Made by a program: the position numbers and the translations under genes
Notes under the pieces: generated by a model
Seen by the model: only the letters and a program-made list of their open reading frames with translations
What the model was told of the DNA's origin: nothing
The model's database searches: none
In this document: positions 28,827 to 37,380 of the stretch, piece after piece
Layout: the number at the start of each line of letters is the position of its first letter
Position numbering within the stretch: the first letter of the stretch is position 1
Source of the DNA: Pythium myriotylum
Taxonomy: Eukaryota; Oomycota; Peronosporomycetes; Pythiales; Pythiaceae
Reading direction: 5' to 3'
Assembly: GCA_023091665.1 (NCBI GenBank)
Contig: JALJCQ010000015.1
Span: forward strand, 744,001 to 808,000
Length of the DNA stretch: 64,000 nt

Positions 28827-30851
28827 ATGTGCGGCCCGCCCCCGCTGCGCCACCACTCGTACGCCAACTTCAGCGATGTGGTCTTCAAGCATCTCCACTG
28901 GGTCTTCGAGATCGACTTCGAGCGCGAGCAGCTCCGCGGCTACGCCGAGTACAAGATCCAGTACGCGGCCAACGTCGACCGCGACTCCAAGCCTGTCGTG
29001 GTCCTCGATACTAACCACCTGACGATCGAGAGCGCTGCGGTCGATGGGAGAGAAGTCGCGTTTGAGCTGTCCAAGGCCGACCCGGTCTTTGGTAGTGCGC
29101 TGACGGTGCCTGTGCTGCCCGGCACTAAGAAAGTCCGAATTCACTACTCCACGACGGCGGCCTCCAGCGGGCTACAATGGCTTTCCAAGGCGCTGACGGC
29201 AGGCAAGACCCACCCGTACCTCTTCACGCAGTGCCAAGCCATCCACGCCCGCAGTATCGTGCCGTGTCCGGATACGCCGGCAGTCAAGTTCGCCTACTCG
29301 GCTACGGTTACCGTGCCTCAGTGGTGCACGGTGCTTCTCAGTGCTATCGCCGGAGATATGCCCAAGGGGTCTCCGGACAGTGCTCGAGTCAAGGGCAAAC
29401 GTAAAGTGGTCTACCATCAGGAAGTGCCGATCCCGTCGTATCTGCTGGCGATCGCGGCGGGGAAGCTCGAGTCCATGGACATTGGTCCACGCAGCCGCGT
29501 GTGGGCCGAGCCGTCAGTCGTCACCAAGGCCGCCCATGAGTTTGCGCAGACCGAAGAGTTTCTCCAGTGCGCCGAGGAGATCACGGGCCAAAAGTACGTG
29601 TGGAAGCGATACGACCTTGTGTGTCTGCCGCCGTCGTTCCCGTACGGAGGCATGGAGAACCCGTGCCTGACGTTCGTGACGCCCACGCTTCTAGCTGGTG
29701 ACCGCTCGCTCGCGGACGTCGTCGCGCACGAGATCTCGCACTCATGGACGGGTAACCTCGTGACCAACCACACGTGGAAGGATTTCTGGCTCAATGAGGG
29801 CTGGACTGTGTGGCTCGAGCGCAAGATCTTGGCCAAGGTTACGAATGACCCAACCGTGTACGACATGAAGGCAACGATCGGTCTGCAGGGTCTGCGCGAG
29901 TCGATCAATGCCTTTGGGGAAACCCACCCGTACACGCGTCTCGTGCCGGACAGCGACGGGGTGGATCCTGATGACGTTTTCTCTCGCGTTCCATATGAGA
30001 AGGGTTTCAACTTCCTCAACTACCTCACCGAGGTCGTCGGTGGTCGCGACGTCTTCGAGAAGTTCGCTAAGGCCTACATCAAGCACTTCCGCTTCAAGAC
30101 ACTGACGACCGAGGAGTTCCAGACGTACTTCACCAACTACTTCACGTCCGTTGTTGACAAGAGCGAGCAGCTCAAGCAGATCGACTGGCACAACTGGTTC
30201 CACTCTCCGGGCATGCCGCTGGTTGTGGCACAGTTCGACACGACGCGCACGAGTGCGGCGACGAAGTTGGGCGAGCGCATGGCTGCGTCGGCCGACCCGT
30301 CGACCTGGGGCTCTGCCAAGCCGAGCGACTTCGCGGCGTGGCCCACGGTGCTGTGGGTGCTGCTGCTGGACACGCTGCTGCTACAGCAGTCAGAGCGCGG
30401 CGCGGTCTTCTCGCGTGCGCACTTGGACGCGATCGACGCGTTCGTGGGCCACCGCCTGACGACGTCAGGCAACGCCGAGCTGCGTTTCCGCTGGTACACG
30501 CTGTCGTTGCGAGCCAAGGACCCTCGCCAGCACGAGAACATCGCTGCGTTCCTGGGCGAGCAGGGCCGCATGAAGTACGTGCGTCCGCTCTTCCGCGACC
30601 TCATCAAGCACGCGGGCAAGGCCCACGCGGCCGAGCTGTTCGGCAAGACCAAGGGTCTGTACCACCCGATCTGCGCCAAGATGGTGCAGCGCGACATCGA
30701 CGAGGCCAAGCACGTCGTGGTCGTCACGAAGACGACAACGGAACCGTCGAAAGGACTGCTCGCTTCCGTTGGGGTCCGAGAGATTGTCGTCATGTCTGTT
30801 GTGGTAGGAGTCGTCGCGACGGCTGCGTTCGTGCTCCGTCGCCGACGTTAG
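28827..30851 (+). CDS. Leukotriene A4 hydrolase-type M1 aminopeptidase, copy 1
   Basis: A zinc metallopeptidase of the M1 family (LTA4H/aminopeptidase B group), 674 residues, one exon. The ATG at 28827 begins MCGPPPLRHHSYAN, the same start as its paralogue. It has the exopeptidase signature PYGGMENPC (about residue 274), the zinc site HEISH at 301-305 and the third ligand Glu324 in WLNEGW. The C-terminal helical domain typical of LTA4H follows. Unlike animal LTA4H it ends with a hydrophobic segment (IVVMSVVVGVVATAAFVL) and RRRR, suggesting a tail anchor. It likely trims N-terminal residues from peptides; epoxide hydrolase activity is not implied. Inverted paralogue at 35007-37079, with the 3' halves almost identical. 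Confidence 0.93.
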   Translation: MCGPPPLRHHSYANFSDVVFKHLHWVFEIDFEREQLRGYAEYKIQYAANVDRDSKPVVVLDTNHLTIESAAVDGREVAFELSKADPVFGSALTVPVLPGTKKVRIHYSTTAASSGLQWLSKALTAGKTHPYLFTQCQAIHARSIVPCPDTPAVKFAYSATVTVPQWCTVLLSAIAGDMPKGSPDSARVKGKRKVVYHQEVPIPSYLLAIAAGKLESMDIGPRSRVWAEPSVVTKAAHEFAQTEEFLQCAEEITGQKYVWKRYDLVCLPPSFPYGGMENPCLTFVTPTLLAGDRSLADVVAHEISHSWTGNLVTNHTWKDFWLNEGWTVWLERKILAKVTNDPTVYDMKATIGLQGLRESINAFGETHPYTRLVPDSDGVDPDDVFSRVPYEKGFNFLNYLTEVVGGRDVFEKFAKAYIKHFRFKTLTTEEFQTYFTNYFTSVVDKSEQLKQIDWHNWFHSPGMPLVVAQFDTTRTSAATKLGERMAASADPSTWGSAKPSDFAAWPTVLWVLLLDTLLLQQSERGAVFSRAHLDAIDAFVGHRLTTSGNAELRFRWYTLSLRAKDPRQHENIAAFLGEQGRMKYVRPLFRDLIKHAGKAHAAELFGKTKGLYHPICAKMVQRDIDEAKHVVVVTKTTTEPSKGLLASVGVREIVVMSVVVGVVATAAFVLRRRR

Positions 30852-31096
30852 AAGCTGTTGACGTTGAAGTGGTTGCATGGCAGCATGGTGGGGAATGAAC
30901 TGTAAATGGATTGGGACGCATGCTGCGTAGAAAGTGGGAGGGAGAATCGTCGTTTATAGTGAGACAGGCAGAGCGAGATGGGTGTGTGGACTACGCGAGC
31001 ACTTCATCAGCAGTGTCCATTATGTCGGCACTAAAACGGGAAGAAGGAACGACGGCGCGACGCCTCCTATTTAGAGCTCCAAAAGGTCGAACTTGC

Positions 31097-31919
31097 TTAA
31101 GCCGACTTGTTCTTGAGCTTCTCGAGCAGCACCTTCTTGACGATCTTCTGCTCCTCGATGAGGAACGCACGGACGATGCGCTGGCGCACGCAGGTCGCGC
31201 AGCGCGAGCCGCCGTAGGCGCGCGAGACCGTGCGGTGGGTCTTGCTCACGGTCTTGTACTCCTTCGGCGAGAGGTGCTTGATGCCCTTGAGCGACTGCTT
31301 GCAGTCACCGCACTTGGGGCCGGCAGTGGCCTTCTTGCGGTACTGAGCGACGAGCTTGCCACCTGCACGAATCGACACCAGTCAGCAAGCGTGCTCTAAA
31401 GGCACCAACCACTTAGGCAGGATCAGCGCAGCGTTCCACCGCAGCGTCGACAGATCGAGAGAGATAGAGGGAGAGGGAAGAGTGAAATAGCCGCGCTCGA
31501 CACTCGGAGCGCTGATGCGTTCCACCAAAAATTCTCTCGAAGTCGTACACGATTCCGGGTCTCCGCGCTCACCAATCGCCACAACTCGCCCGTCCGCCGA
31601 ATCAATTGCTCCCGAGCAGACCACCGAGAGCCCCTGCCCAAGCCGATCTCGCCTCGCGTCGCCCCTGTCGCTCATCGCGCATCTCCGACGACACCTCGCT
31701 CCGCCCACGCTGTCCGCTGTCCTCGGAACTGCACTCGTCTCTCTCTCTCTCGCTCTCCCTATCCCTTCTACTCTCTCACTGTCACTGTCGCCGCTGCTCG
31801 GGCGCCGCGCGACCGCCGACGAGGCGCCACATACCCGGGGTCTTGACGACCTTGATGCCGTTGGACTTGGTGGCATACGAGTGGCGGCGGCGGTACGTCA
31901 CGCGCACGTTCTTGACCAT
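31097..31919 (-). CDS. RPL34: 60S ribosomal protein eL34
   Basis: Two exons, 31919-31835 and 31362-31097, give 116 residues. Exon 1 encodes MVKNVRVTYRRRHSYAT and ends TPG; exon 2 continues GKLVAQYRKK, CGDCKQSLKGI, VSRAYGGSRCATCV and RAFLIEEQKIVKKV, all diagnostic of eL34, with the four zinc-binding Cys (CGDC, CATC). The intron (31834-31363) is 472 bp, by far the longest placed in the window, and is pyrimidine-rich on the + strand. I looked for a box C/D snoRNA in it and saw none. The gene is convergent with aminopeptidase copy 1. Confidence 0.97.
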
Positions 31920-32118
31920 GGTTCTCTACTTTCTTCTCCCGTTAGCGAAGCGAATGACCCTCGCGAGCCACTCGAGGGCTCAATGCCATTGGACCCCAAC
32001 GCCAATCGTTTGCGAGACACTGCGAAAGACGATAACCAACGCCTGCGAAATACGATAAACGTAATTACCACACGACCCGACGTAAATTGGGTGGACCACA
32101 TGGAAGGAAGGAATTGTA

Positions 32119-32133
32119 CCCCCCCCCCCCCCC
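32119..32133 (+). repeat. Poly-C tract, 15 C
   Basis: A C15 run in the 432-bp spacer between the eL34 start and the end of the FYVE gene. On the minus strand it is a G run like those at 533 and 34970. Confidence 0.95.
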
Positions 32134-32351
32134 TCCCACCTCTTCCTCGATCTGACTCAGACGGCTGTTCAGGATCCACATGGGAAAATGGAGCAGGGGA
32201 GGCAGATGAGGAAGGCTATGACGACGAGAGGGAATATGTATTGCCAGGCGATTAATTTCGTAGACATGGAGGGAGGCCGTGGCGGCCATGACGCGATGAG
32301 ACAAGCAGACGAGAGGAGCTAAGGAAAGTGCTACGTTAGGACGGTGCGGAC

Positions 32352-33533
32352 TTAGGACGCCTGGGCGATCTGGCGCCGGCTCGGGACGATCATCTGCGAC
32401 TTGCGCTGGCGCGCGAGCATTTCTTCTTTCTCGATGCGGAGGTCCGTGTCCCACGCGCGGTTGCGCAGCTGGTCGACGCTGGCCTTGCGCTTGAGCAGTG
32501 GACGGATCGGCAGCGTCCAGAGCGACTTCTTGGTGCCCCTGGTCGAGTTCTGCGAGCGCAGGCGGATCGAGACGCCGCTCCGAGAGCCAGGAGACCGCGG
32601 CGAGTCCTCGGGCTGCTCCGACTGGAACGAAGACGATCGCTGGGCGCGCAATGGGCTATGGGTGCTTTCCTGTCGCTGCAACTGCTGCGGAGACGCAACA
32701 GCACCTTCCTCTGGCACTGGTGTCGGGCCTGACGGCGGGGGCGACGCGGAAGGAGTAACGGCTGATGTCGAGCCGCTTGCCCCGCCCATACCATTGAACG
32801 CATGCACGTCACACGAGAAGCACACCTTTTGCGGCTTGTCAAGCTTGAACCACGGGATAGGGCGCTTGACGCAGCTGAGGCATTTACTGCAGAAGCTCTC
32901 CCCGCAGTTGCGGCAGTGGTGGCGGCGACGCGTGGGGAGACGCTGGAACTGCAGATAGCACGACTTGCAACGCTTGTCCTCCTTGAACTTTGGCGGTTCT
33001 CCAGGCACGACGACAGGAGCCATTGCTTGTGCAGTCGCTGCGTTCGCGAGGCTTATGTTCTGCAACTCCTCCGTCTCGATCACTGCCTGGTCGCGTTCGC
33101 GACGCAGCGAGTCTTGCTGGCGCACGCGCTTGCGGCGACGACGCTCCTCCTTCTGGCGACGACGCACAAGGTCGCGACGGCGCTTCATGTTGCGCTGGGC
33201 CGCCTTGCTCGCAGCCTTGACGCGCTTGCGCTCGGCCTTGATCTCCTTGCGCTGCATCTTGAGCACAGCGCGAGCCTGTTTCTTGACGCGCTTCTCCGCA
33301 GCGTCGCGCTCCTTGCGCGCTGCCTTGGCCTGCTTCTGAATCTCCTTGAGCTCTTTCTTGGCCGCGCGCTCGCGTTCCTTCTCGCGCTGCTTCTCCTCCT
33401 TTGCCTGCCGCGCAGCCTGGCGACGCCACTCCTCATCCGTGCGGTGTGCACTCGCGACCGCCTGATCCACGGCCTCGGCCGCCGTTGCCTCGGCCGGCGC
33501 AGCCGCCTGCTTCTTCTTCCAGAACCATGCCAT
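32352..33533 (-). CDS. FYVE zinc-finger protein with long basic coiled coil
   Basis: A 393-residue intronless protein. The start at 33533 (MAWFWKKKQ) is the first ATG that gives a compact N-terminus; an upstream extension to 33623 is possible. Residues 40-190 are a highly charged Lys/Arg/Glu/Ala-rich helix (REKERERAAKKELKEIQKQ). A FYVE/FYVE-related domain follows: CKSCYLQFQRLPTRRRHHCRNCGESFCSKC and CFSC. The RRHHCR pocket binds phosphatidylinositol 3-phosphate, so the protein should sit on endosomes. The tail is Ser/Pro-rich and ends in a basic segment (PLLKRKASVDQLRNRAW). FYVE proteins are expanded in oomycetes; the specific role is unknown. Confidence 0.85.
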   Translation of the reverse strand: MAWFWKKKQAAAPAEATAAEAVDQAVASAHRTDEEWRRQAARQAKEEKQREKERERAAKKELKEIQKQAKAARKERDAAEKRVKKQARAVLKMQRKEIKAERKRVKAASKAAQRNMKRRRDLVRRRQKEERRRRKRVRQQDSLRRERDQAVIETEELQNISLANAATAQAMAPVVVPGEPPKFKEDKRCKSCYLQFQRLPTRRRHHCRNCGESFCSKCLSCVKRPIPWFKLDKPQKVCFSCDVHAFNGMGGASGSTSAVTPSASPPPSGPTPVPEEGAVASPQQLQRQESTHSPLRAQRSSSFQSEQPEDSPRSPGSRSGVSIRLRSQNSTRGTKKSLWTLPIRPLLKRKASVDQLRNRAWDTDLRIEKEEMLARQRKSQMIVPSRRQIAQAS

Positions 33534-34969
33534 GGCGCGCTCGGAGCTCGGTAACCTACGAAGTGCCTGCTTCTCGCACACGAAGCGACGCCGACTTCTG
33601 CGTCGCTGCTGACCACTCGCCACGTCGGGAAATGGAAGCTTTCTCTGCCGTCGAAAAGCGAGAGGCCATCAGCGCCTGCCAAGTGAATGGAGGGACAGGG
33701 GAGGGAAGCGAACCGTTCCATCTTCCCGTCCCGCGCAGCTTACGTACGCGTTCTGTGATGCAGAGCCTTTTTCCATCATGTCTAGATCTGGCAAGTGCCG
33801 CGAAAAGATCCCACGCTGCCGAATTGAACAAGATCACTTCAGATCGAAGGATAATACGTTTGTAGAGGTACTTGAGGCGATGACAACCAAGCAAACACGG
33901 TGAGATACGGTATGGATTAATTAGAGATGATGTGCTTTCGCAGGGATGATTTAGCAGCTGAGCCATGAAAGACGGAAGCCAATCTGTCATTTCAGAAAGC
34001 GAATGCACGCGATAAACCGTTGCGGCTATTCGACCCGCACGAGGATCGTGTCCTTTCAAGATTTCATACAAACACCAAGACAATTTCTAGCCGGGTTTCC
34101 CTTCAAGATTGATCAGATACAAATCGCCGACTTTCGGGTGGTATTTTGTACTGGTCAGATAGCACTTCAAGTGTGCTTTCCCTTCAAATCCAGTCGCTTG
34201 GGACAGTGTCACTTTCCTCCAAATTTGTATGCGCATCGTCGGTGGAGACTTCTGGCGACATGGGACACCGGCGGCTCGCTTGAGGCCACCCGCACGGGAC
34301 TCTCCGCCTAATGGAGGAGCCTTTTGCGTGCCGACTTGCCCCTACGGTACGAGGGCGGGCTTGTTCTCGCGTGGGATGCGTCGCGCCGCGAAGAAGCTCG
34401 GCGCCGTCGACGATATATCGGCGCCGTGACGCGATGGCCTGACGCCGCGAGACGCATCGCGCTCGATTGGTACAGTGTATTGGATCTCCCTGCCGTCCGT
34501 CCGGTGCAAATCACCATGAGCAATCTAATCTGGGTTTGCTGATCTGGATTGGTCAGGTAAACCAGCATGTGCATGGTTGTTTGACACGAGTCGGCGGGAG
34601 TCCCCCTCTCGCATCGAATGCGTACGTGCTCCTCTCCCTTTCCGAAGATACCACGAAGGTCGCGTGGGTGCACGACGATGGATTTCGAGCAGGTGCGTGT
34701 TTCCATCCGTTGATCCATCGGGTGCGTGGACGACTTCAGAGCCGGGGGGTTGGATCTGAGTCAAGTGCAGGAAGATGTGGTCGCGCTCACGCAATCGAAG
34801 AAGAAAAGGGCGAAGTGAAGAGTCCCAGGTATGTACATGGACAGCGCTGTATTCGAATGGAACGCGGTCAGTTGACGCAAGGAACGCGTCCATCTCCGTG
34901 CGGCGAATCCGGCGTGGCGACGAAAGAGAAAGGAAAACGAATCTCGGCATGGCTACATTGAGTCACAGC
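33534..34969. other. 1.4-kb intergenic region
   Basis: No supported gene. It holds the upstream region of the FYVE gene and the downstream region of aminopeptidase copy 2. Short frames on both strands lack ATG starts or domains. Confidence 0.55.
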
Positions 34970-34990
34970 GGGGGGGGGGGGGGGGGGGGG
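34970..34990 (+). repeat. Poly-G tract, 21 G
   Basis: A G21 run 16 bp beyond the stop codon of aminopeptidase copy 2, so it probably lies in that gene's 3' UTR as C21. Confidence 0.95.
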
Positions 34991-35006
34991 CGCCTCTCCC
35001 TCGCAC

Positions 35007-37079
35007 TTAGCGGCGCTTGGAGAAGACGAGCGCGACGGCGTACACGGCGCCGACGGCGACGCCGGCCATCGCGAGGTCGCGCAGGCCCAGGCGCGTCACC
35101 ACGAGGCGCTTGCCGCTCGGGTGCTGGTGGTGGCTATGCGCCTTGACGACCGGCTTGACCGTCGTCGTCTGGGTCGTCGTGACGACCACGACGTGCTTGG
35201 CCTCATCGATGTCGCGCTGCACCATCTTGGCGCAGATCGGGTGGTACAGACCCTTGGTCTTGCCGAACAGCTCGGCCGCGTGGGCCTTGCCCGCGTGCTT
35301 GATGAGGTCGCGGAAGAGCGGACGCACGTACTTCATGCGGCCCTGCTCGCCCAGGAACGCAGCGATGTTCTCGTGCTGGCGAGGGTCCTTGGCTCGGAGC
35401 GACAGCGTGTACCAGCGGAAACGCAGCTCGGCGTTGCCCGACGTCGTCAGGCGGTGGCCCACGAACGCGTCGATCGCGTCCAAGTGCGCACGCGAGAAGA
35501 CCGCGCCGCGCTCCGACTGCTGCAGCAGCAGTGTGTCCAGCAGCAGCACCCACAGCGCCGTGGGCCACGCCGCGAAGTCGCTCGGCTTGGCAGAGCCCCA
35601 GGTCGACGGATCGGCCGACGCAGCCATGCGCTCGCCCAGCTTCGTCGCCGCACTCGTGCGCGTCGTGTCGAACGGCGTCATGACGAGCGGCATGCCCGGT
35701 GAGTGCAGCCAGTTGTGCCAGTCGATCTGCTTAAGCTGCTCACGCTTGTTCACGACGGACGTGAAGTAGTTGGTGAAGTACGTCTGGAACTCCTCGGTCG
35801 TGAGCGTCTTGAAGCGGAAGTGCTTGATGTAGGCCTTGGCGAACTTCTCGAAGACATCGCGACCACCAACGACCTCGGTGAGGTAGTTGAGAAAGTTGAA
35901 GCCCTTCTCGTACGGGATGGACGAGAAGACATCATCCGGGTCGATGCCGTCGCTGTCCGGCACGAGGTGGGTGTACGGATGGTCGGCACCGAAGTCCTCG
36001 ACCGATTCCTTGAGGTCGCGGAGGCCCATCGTCGCCTTCAGGTCATACGCAAGTGGGTCGTTGTAGATCTTGGTCATGATCTTGCGCTCCAGCCACATGG
36101 TCCAGCCCTCGTTGAGCCAGAAGTCCTTCCACGTGTGGTTGGTCACGAGGTTACCCGTCCATGAGTGCGAGATCTCATGCGCCACGACGTCCGCGAGCGA
36201 GCAATCACCAGCCAGAAGCGTGGGCGTCACGAACGTCAGGCACGGGTTCTCCATGCCTCCGTACGGGAACGACGGCGGCAGACACACGAGGTCGTATCGC
36301 TTCCACACATACTCCTGGCCCGTGATCTCCTCAGCGTACTTGAGGAACTCCTCGGTCTGCGAGAACTCGTGAGCAGCCTTGTCCACGACCGACGCCTCGG
36401 CCCACACGCGGCTGCGCGGGCCGATCTCGCGCGACTCGATCTTGCCGGCGGCGATGGCGAGCAAGTAGGCCGGGATAGGCACCTCCTGGTGGAACGAGAC
36501 CGTGTGCACGCCCTTGGGCTCGACGGCCTTGTGCTTCGTGTTCTTGGGGGATCCCTCGGAAGCAATCGCACTCAGCAGCGCCGTGCACCATTCCGGCACG
36601 GTGACCGTAGCCGAGTAGGTGAACTTGGACGCCGGCGTGTCCGGGCACGGCACGATCGTGCGCGCATGGATGGCCTGGCACTGCGTGAAGAGGTACGGGT
36701 GGCTCTTGTCGGCCGTGAGCTCCTTAGAGAGCCACTGGAGACCGCTCGAGGCCGCGGTCGTGGTGTACTGGACCTTGACCTTCTTGACCTCGTACTCGAC
36801 GGGGATCTTGAGCGCGCTGCCGAAGACGGGGTCGGCCTTGAGCAGCTCAAACGCGACCTCCTTGCCGTCGGCGAAGGCCTTCTCGACCACGAGGTGGTTG
36901 GTGTCGAGCACGACGAAGTGCTTGTCCTGCTTCTCGCCCTTGTACTTGACCGTGTACTCGGCGGAGCCGTGGAGGTGCTGGCGCTCGAAGTCGACGTCGA
37001 TGACCCAGTGGAGGTGCTCGAAGTTGACCTGCGTGAGGTTGGCGTACGAGTGGTGCTTGAGCGGAGGCGTGCCGCACAT
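35007..37079 (-). CDS. Leukotriene A4 hydrolase-type M1 aminopeptidase, copy 2
   Basis: 690 residues, one exon, start MCGTPPLKHHSYAN at 37079; the frame is open further upstream without improving homology. It shows PYGGMENPC, HEISH at 301-305 and WLNEGW, as in copy 1. The N-terminal 400 residues differ clearly from copy 1, while from about EKGFNFLNYL to IDEAKHVVVVT the proteins are almost identical and the DNA differs at only scattered positions, with the last 200 bp identical. The tails then diverge: this copy has a Thr/His-rich linker and its own hydrophobic end (LAMAGVAVGAVYAVALVF) plus KRR. Gene conversion between the inverted copies is the simplest reading. Confidence 0.93.
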   Translation of the reverse strand: MCGTPPLKHHSYANLTQVNFEHLHWVIDVDFERQHLHGSAEYTVKYKGEKQDKHFVVLDTNHLVVEKAFADGKEVAFELLKADPVFGSALKIPVEYEVKKVKVQYTTTAASSGLQWLSKELTADKSHPYLFTQCQAIHARTIVPCPDTPASKFTYSATVTVPEWCTALLSAIASEGSPKNTKHKAVEPKGVHTVSFHQEVPIPAYLLAIAAGKIESREIGPRSRVWAEASVVDKAAHEFSQTEEFLKYAEEITGQEYVWKRYDLVCLPPSFPYGGMENPCLTFVTPTLLAGDCSLADVVAHEISHSWTGNLVTNHTWKDFWLNEGWTMWLERKIMTKIYNDPLAYDLKATMGLRDLKESVEDFGADHPYTHLVPDSDGIDPDDVFSSIPYEKGFNFLNYLTEVVGGRDVFEKFAKAYIKHFRFKTLTTEEFQTYFTNYFTSVVNKREQLKQIDWHNWLHSPGMPLVMTPFDTTRTSAATKLGERMAASADPSTWGSAKPSDFAAWPTALWVLLLDTLLLQQSERGAVFSRAHLDAIDAFVGHRLTTSGNAELRFRWYTLSLRAKDPRQHENIAAFLGEQGRMKYVRPLFRDLIKHAGKAHAAELFGKTKGLYHPICAKMVQRDIDEAKHVVVVTTTQTTTVKPVVKAHSHHQHPSGKRLVVTRLGLRDLAMAGVAVGAVYAVALVFSKRR

Positions 37080-37380
37080 GGTGAAGGAGGGCGAAGGGGG
37101 GACGGGCAGAGGGGGGGGCGAAGGAAGGGCTCGGCGGTTTGTCGGCCAACACGCAAGTGAGCGTGTGTCAAGGAGGGACCCGGTCGTCCACAGATCAAGT
37201 GAGCTGCTCGCGACAATTAGCCAATCAGATCGCTGGCTTTTCAGCTTGTTTTGAGATTTCGGCGAGGAGATCACCTCATTTCGACATTTTGGGGCTGATT
37301 TTGACCAGCTTCAAGTGATCTGCAAGGAGATTATCGACAGATACAGGAACTGCACGCTACTCGACACTTTCCATCTCTCT

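Noticed and set aside
31363..31834. A possible snoRNA in the long eL34 intron
   Set aside because: I looked for C/D boxes on the minus strand and saw no properly spaced pair.
35017..36164. Long antisense frames opposite the aminopeptidase genes (250 and 153 codons; similar ones at 29742-30793)
   Set aside because: They mirror the GC-rich codon usage of the real genes, have no domains and recur in both paralogues only because the DNA is duplicated.
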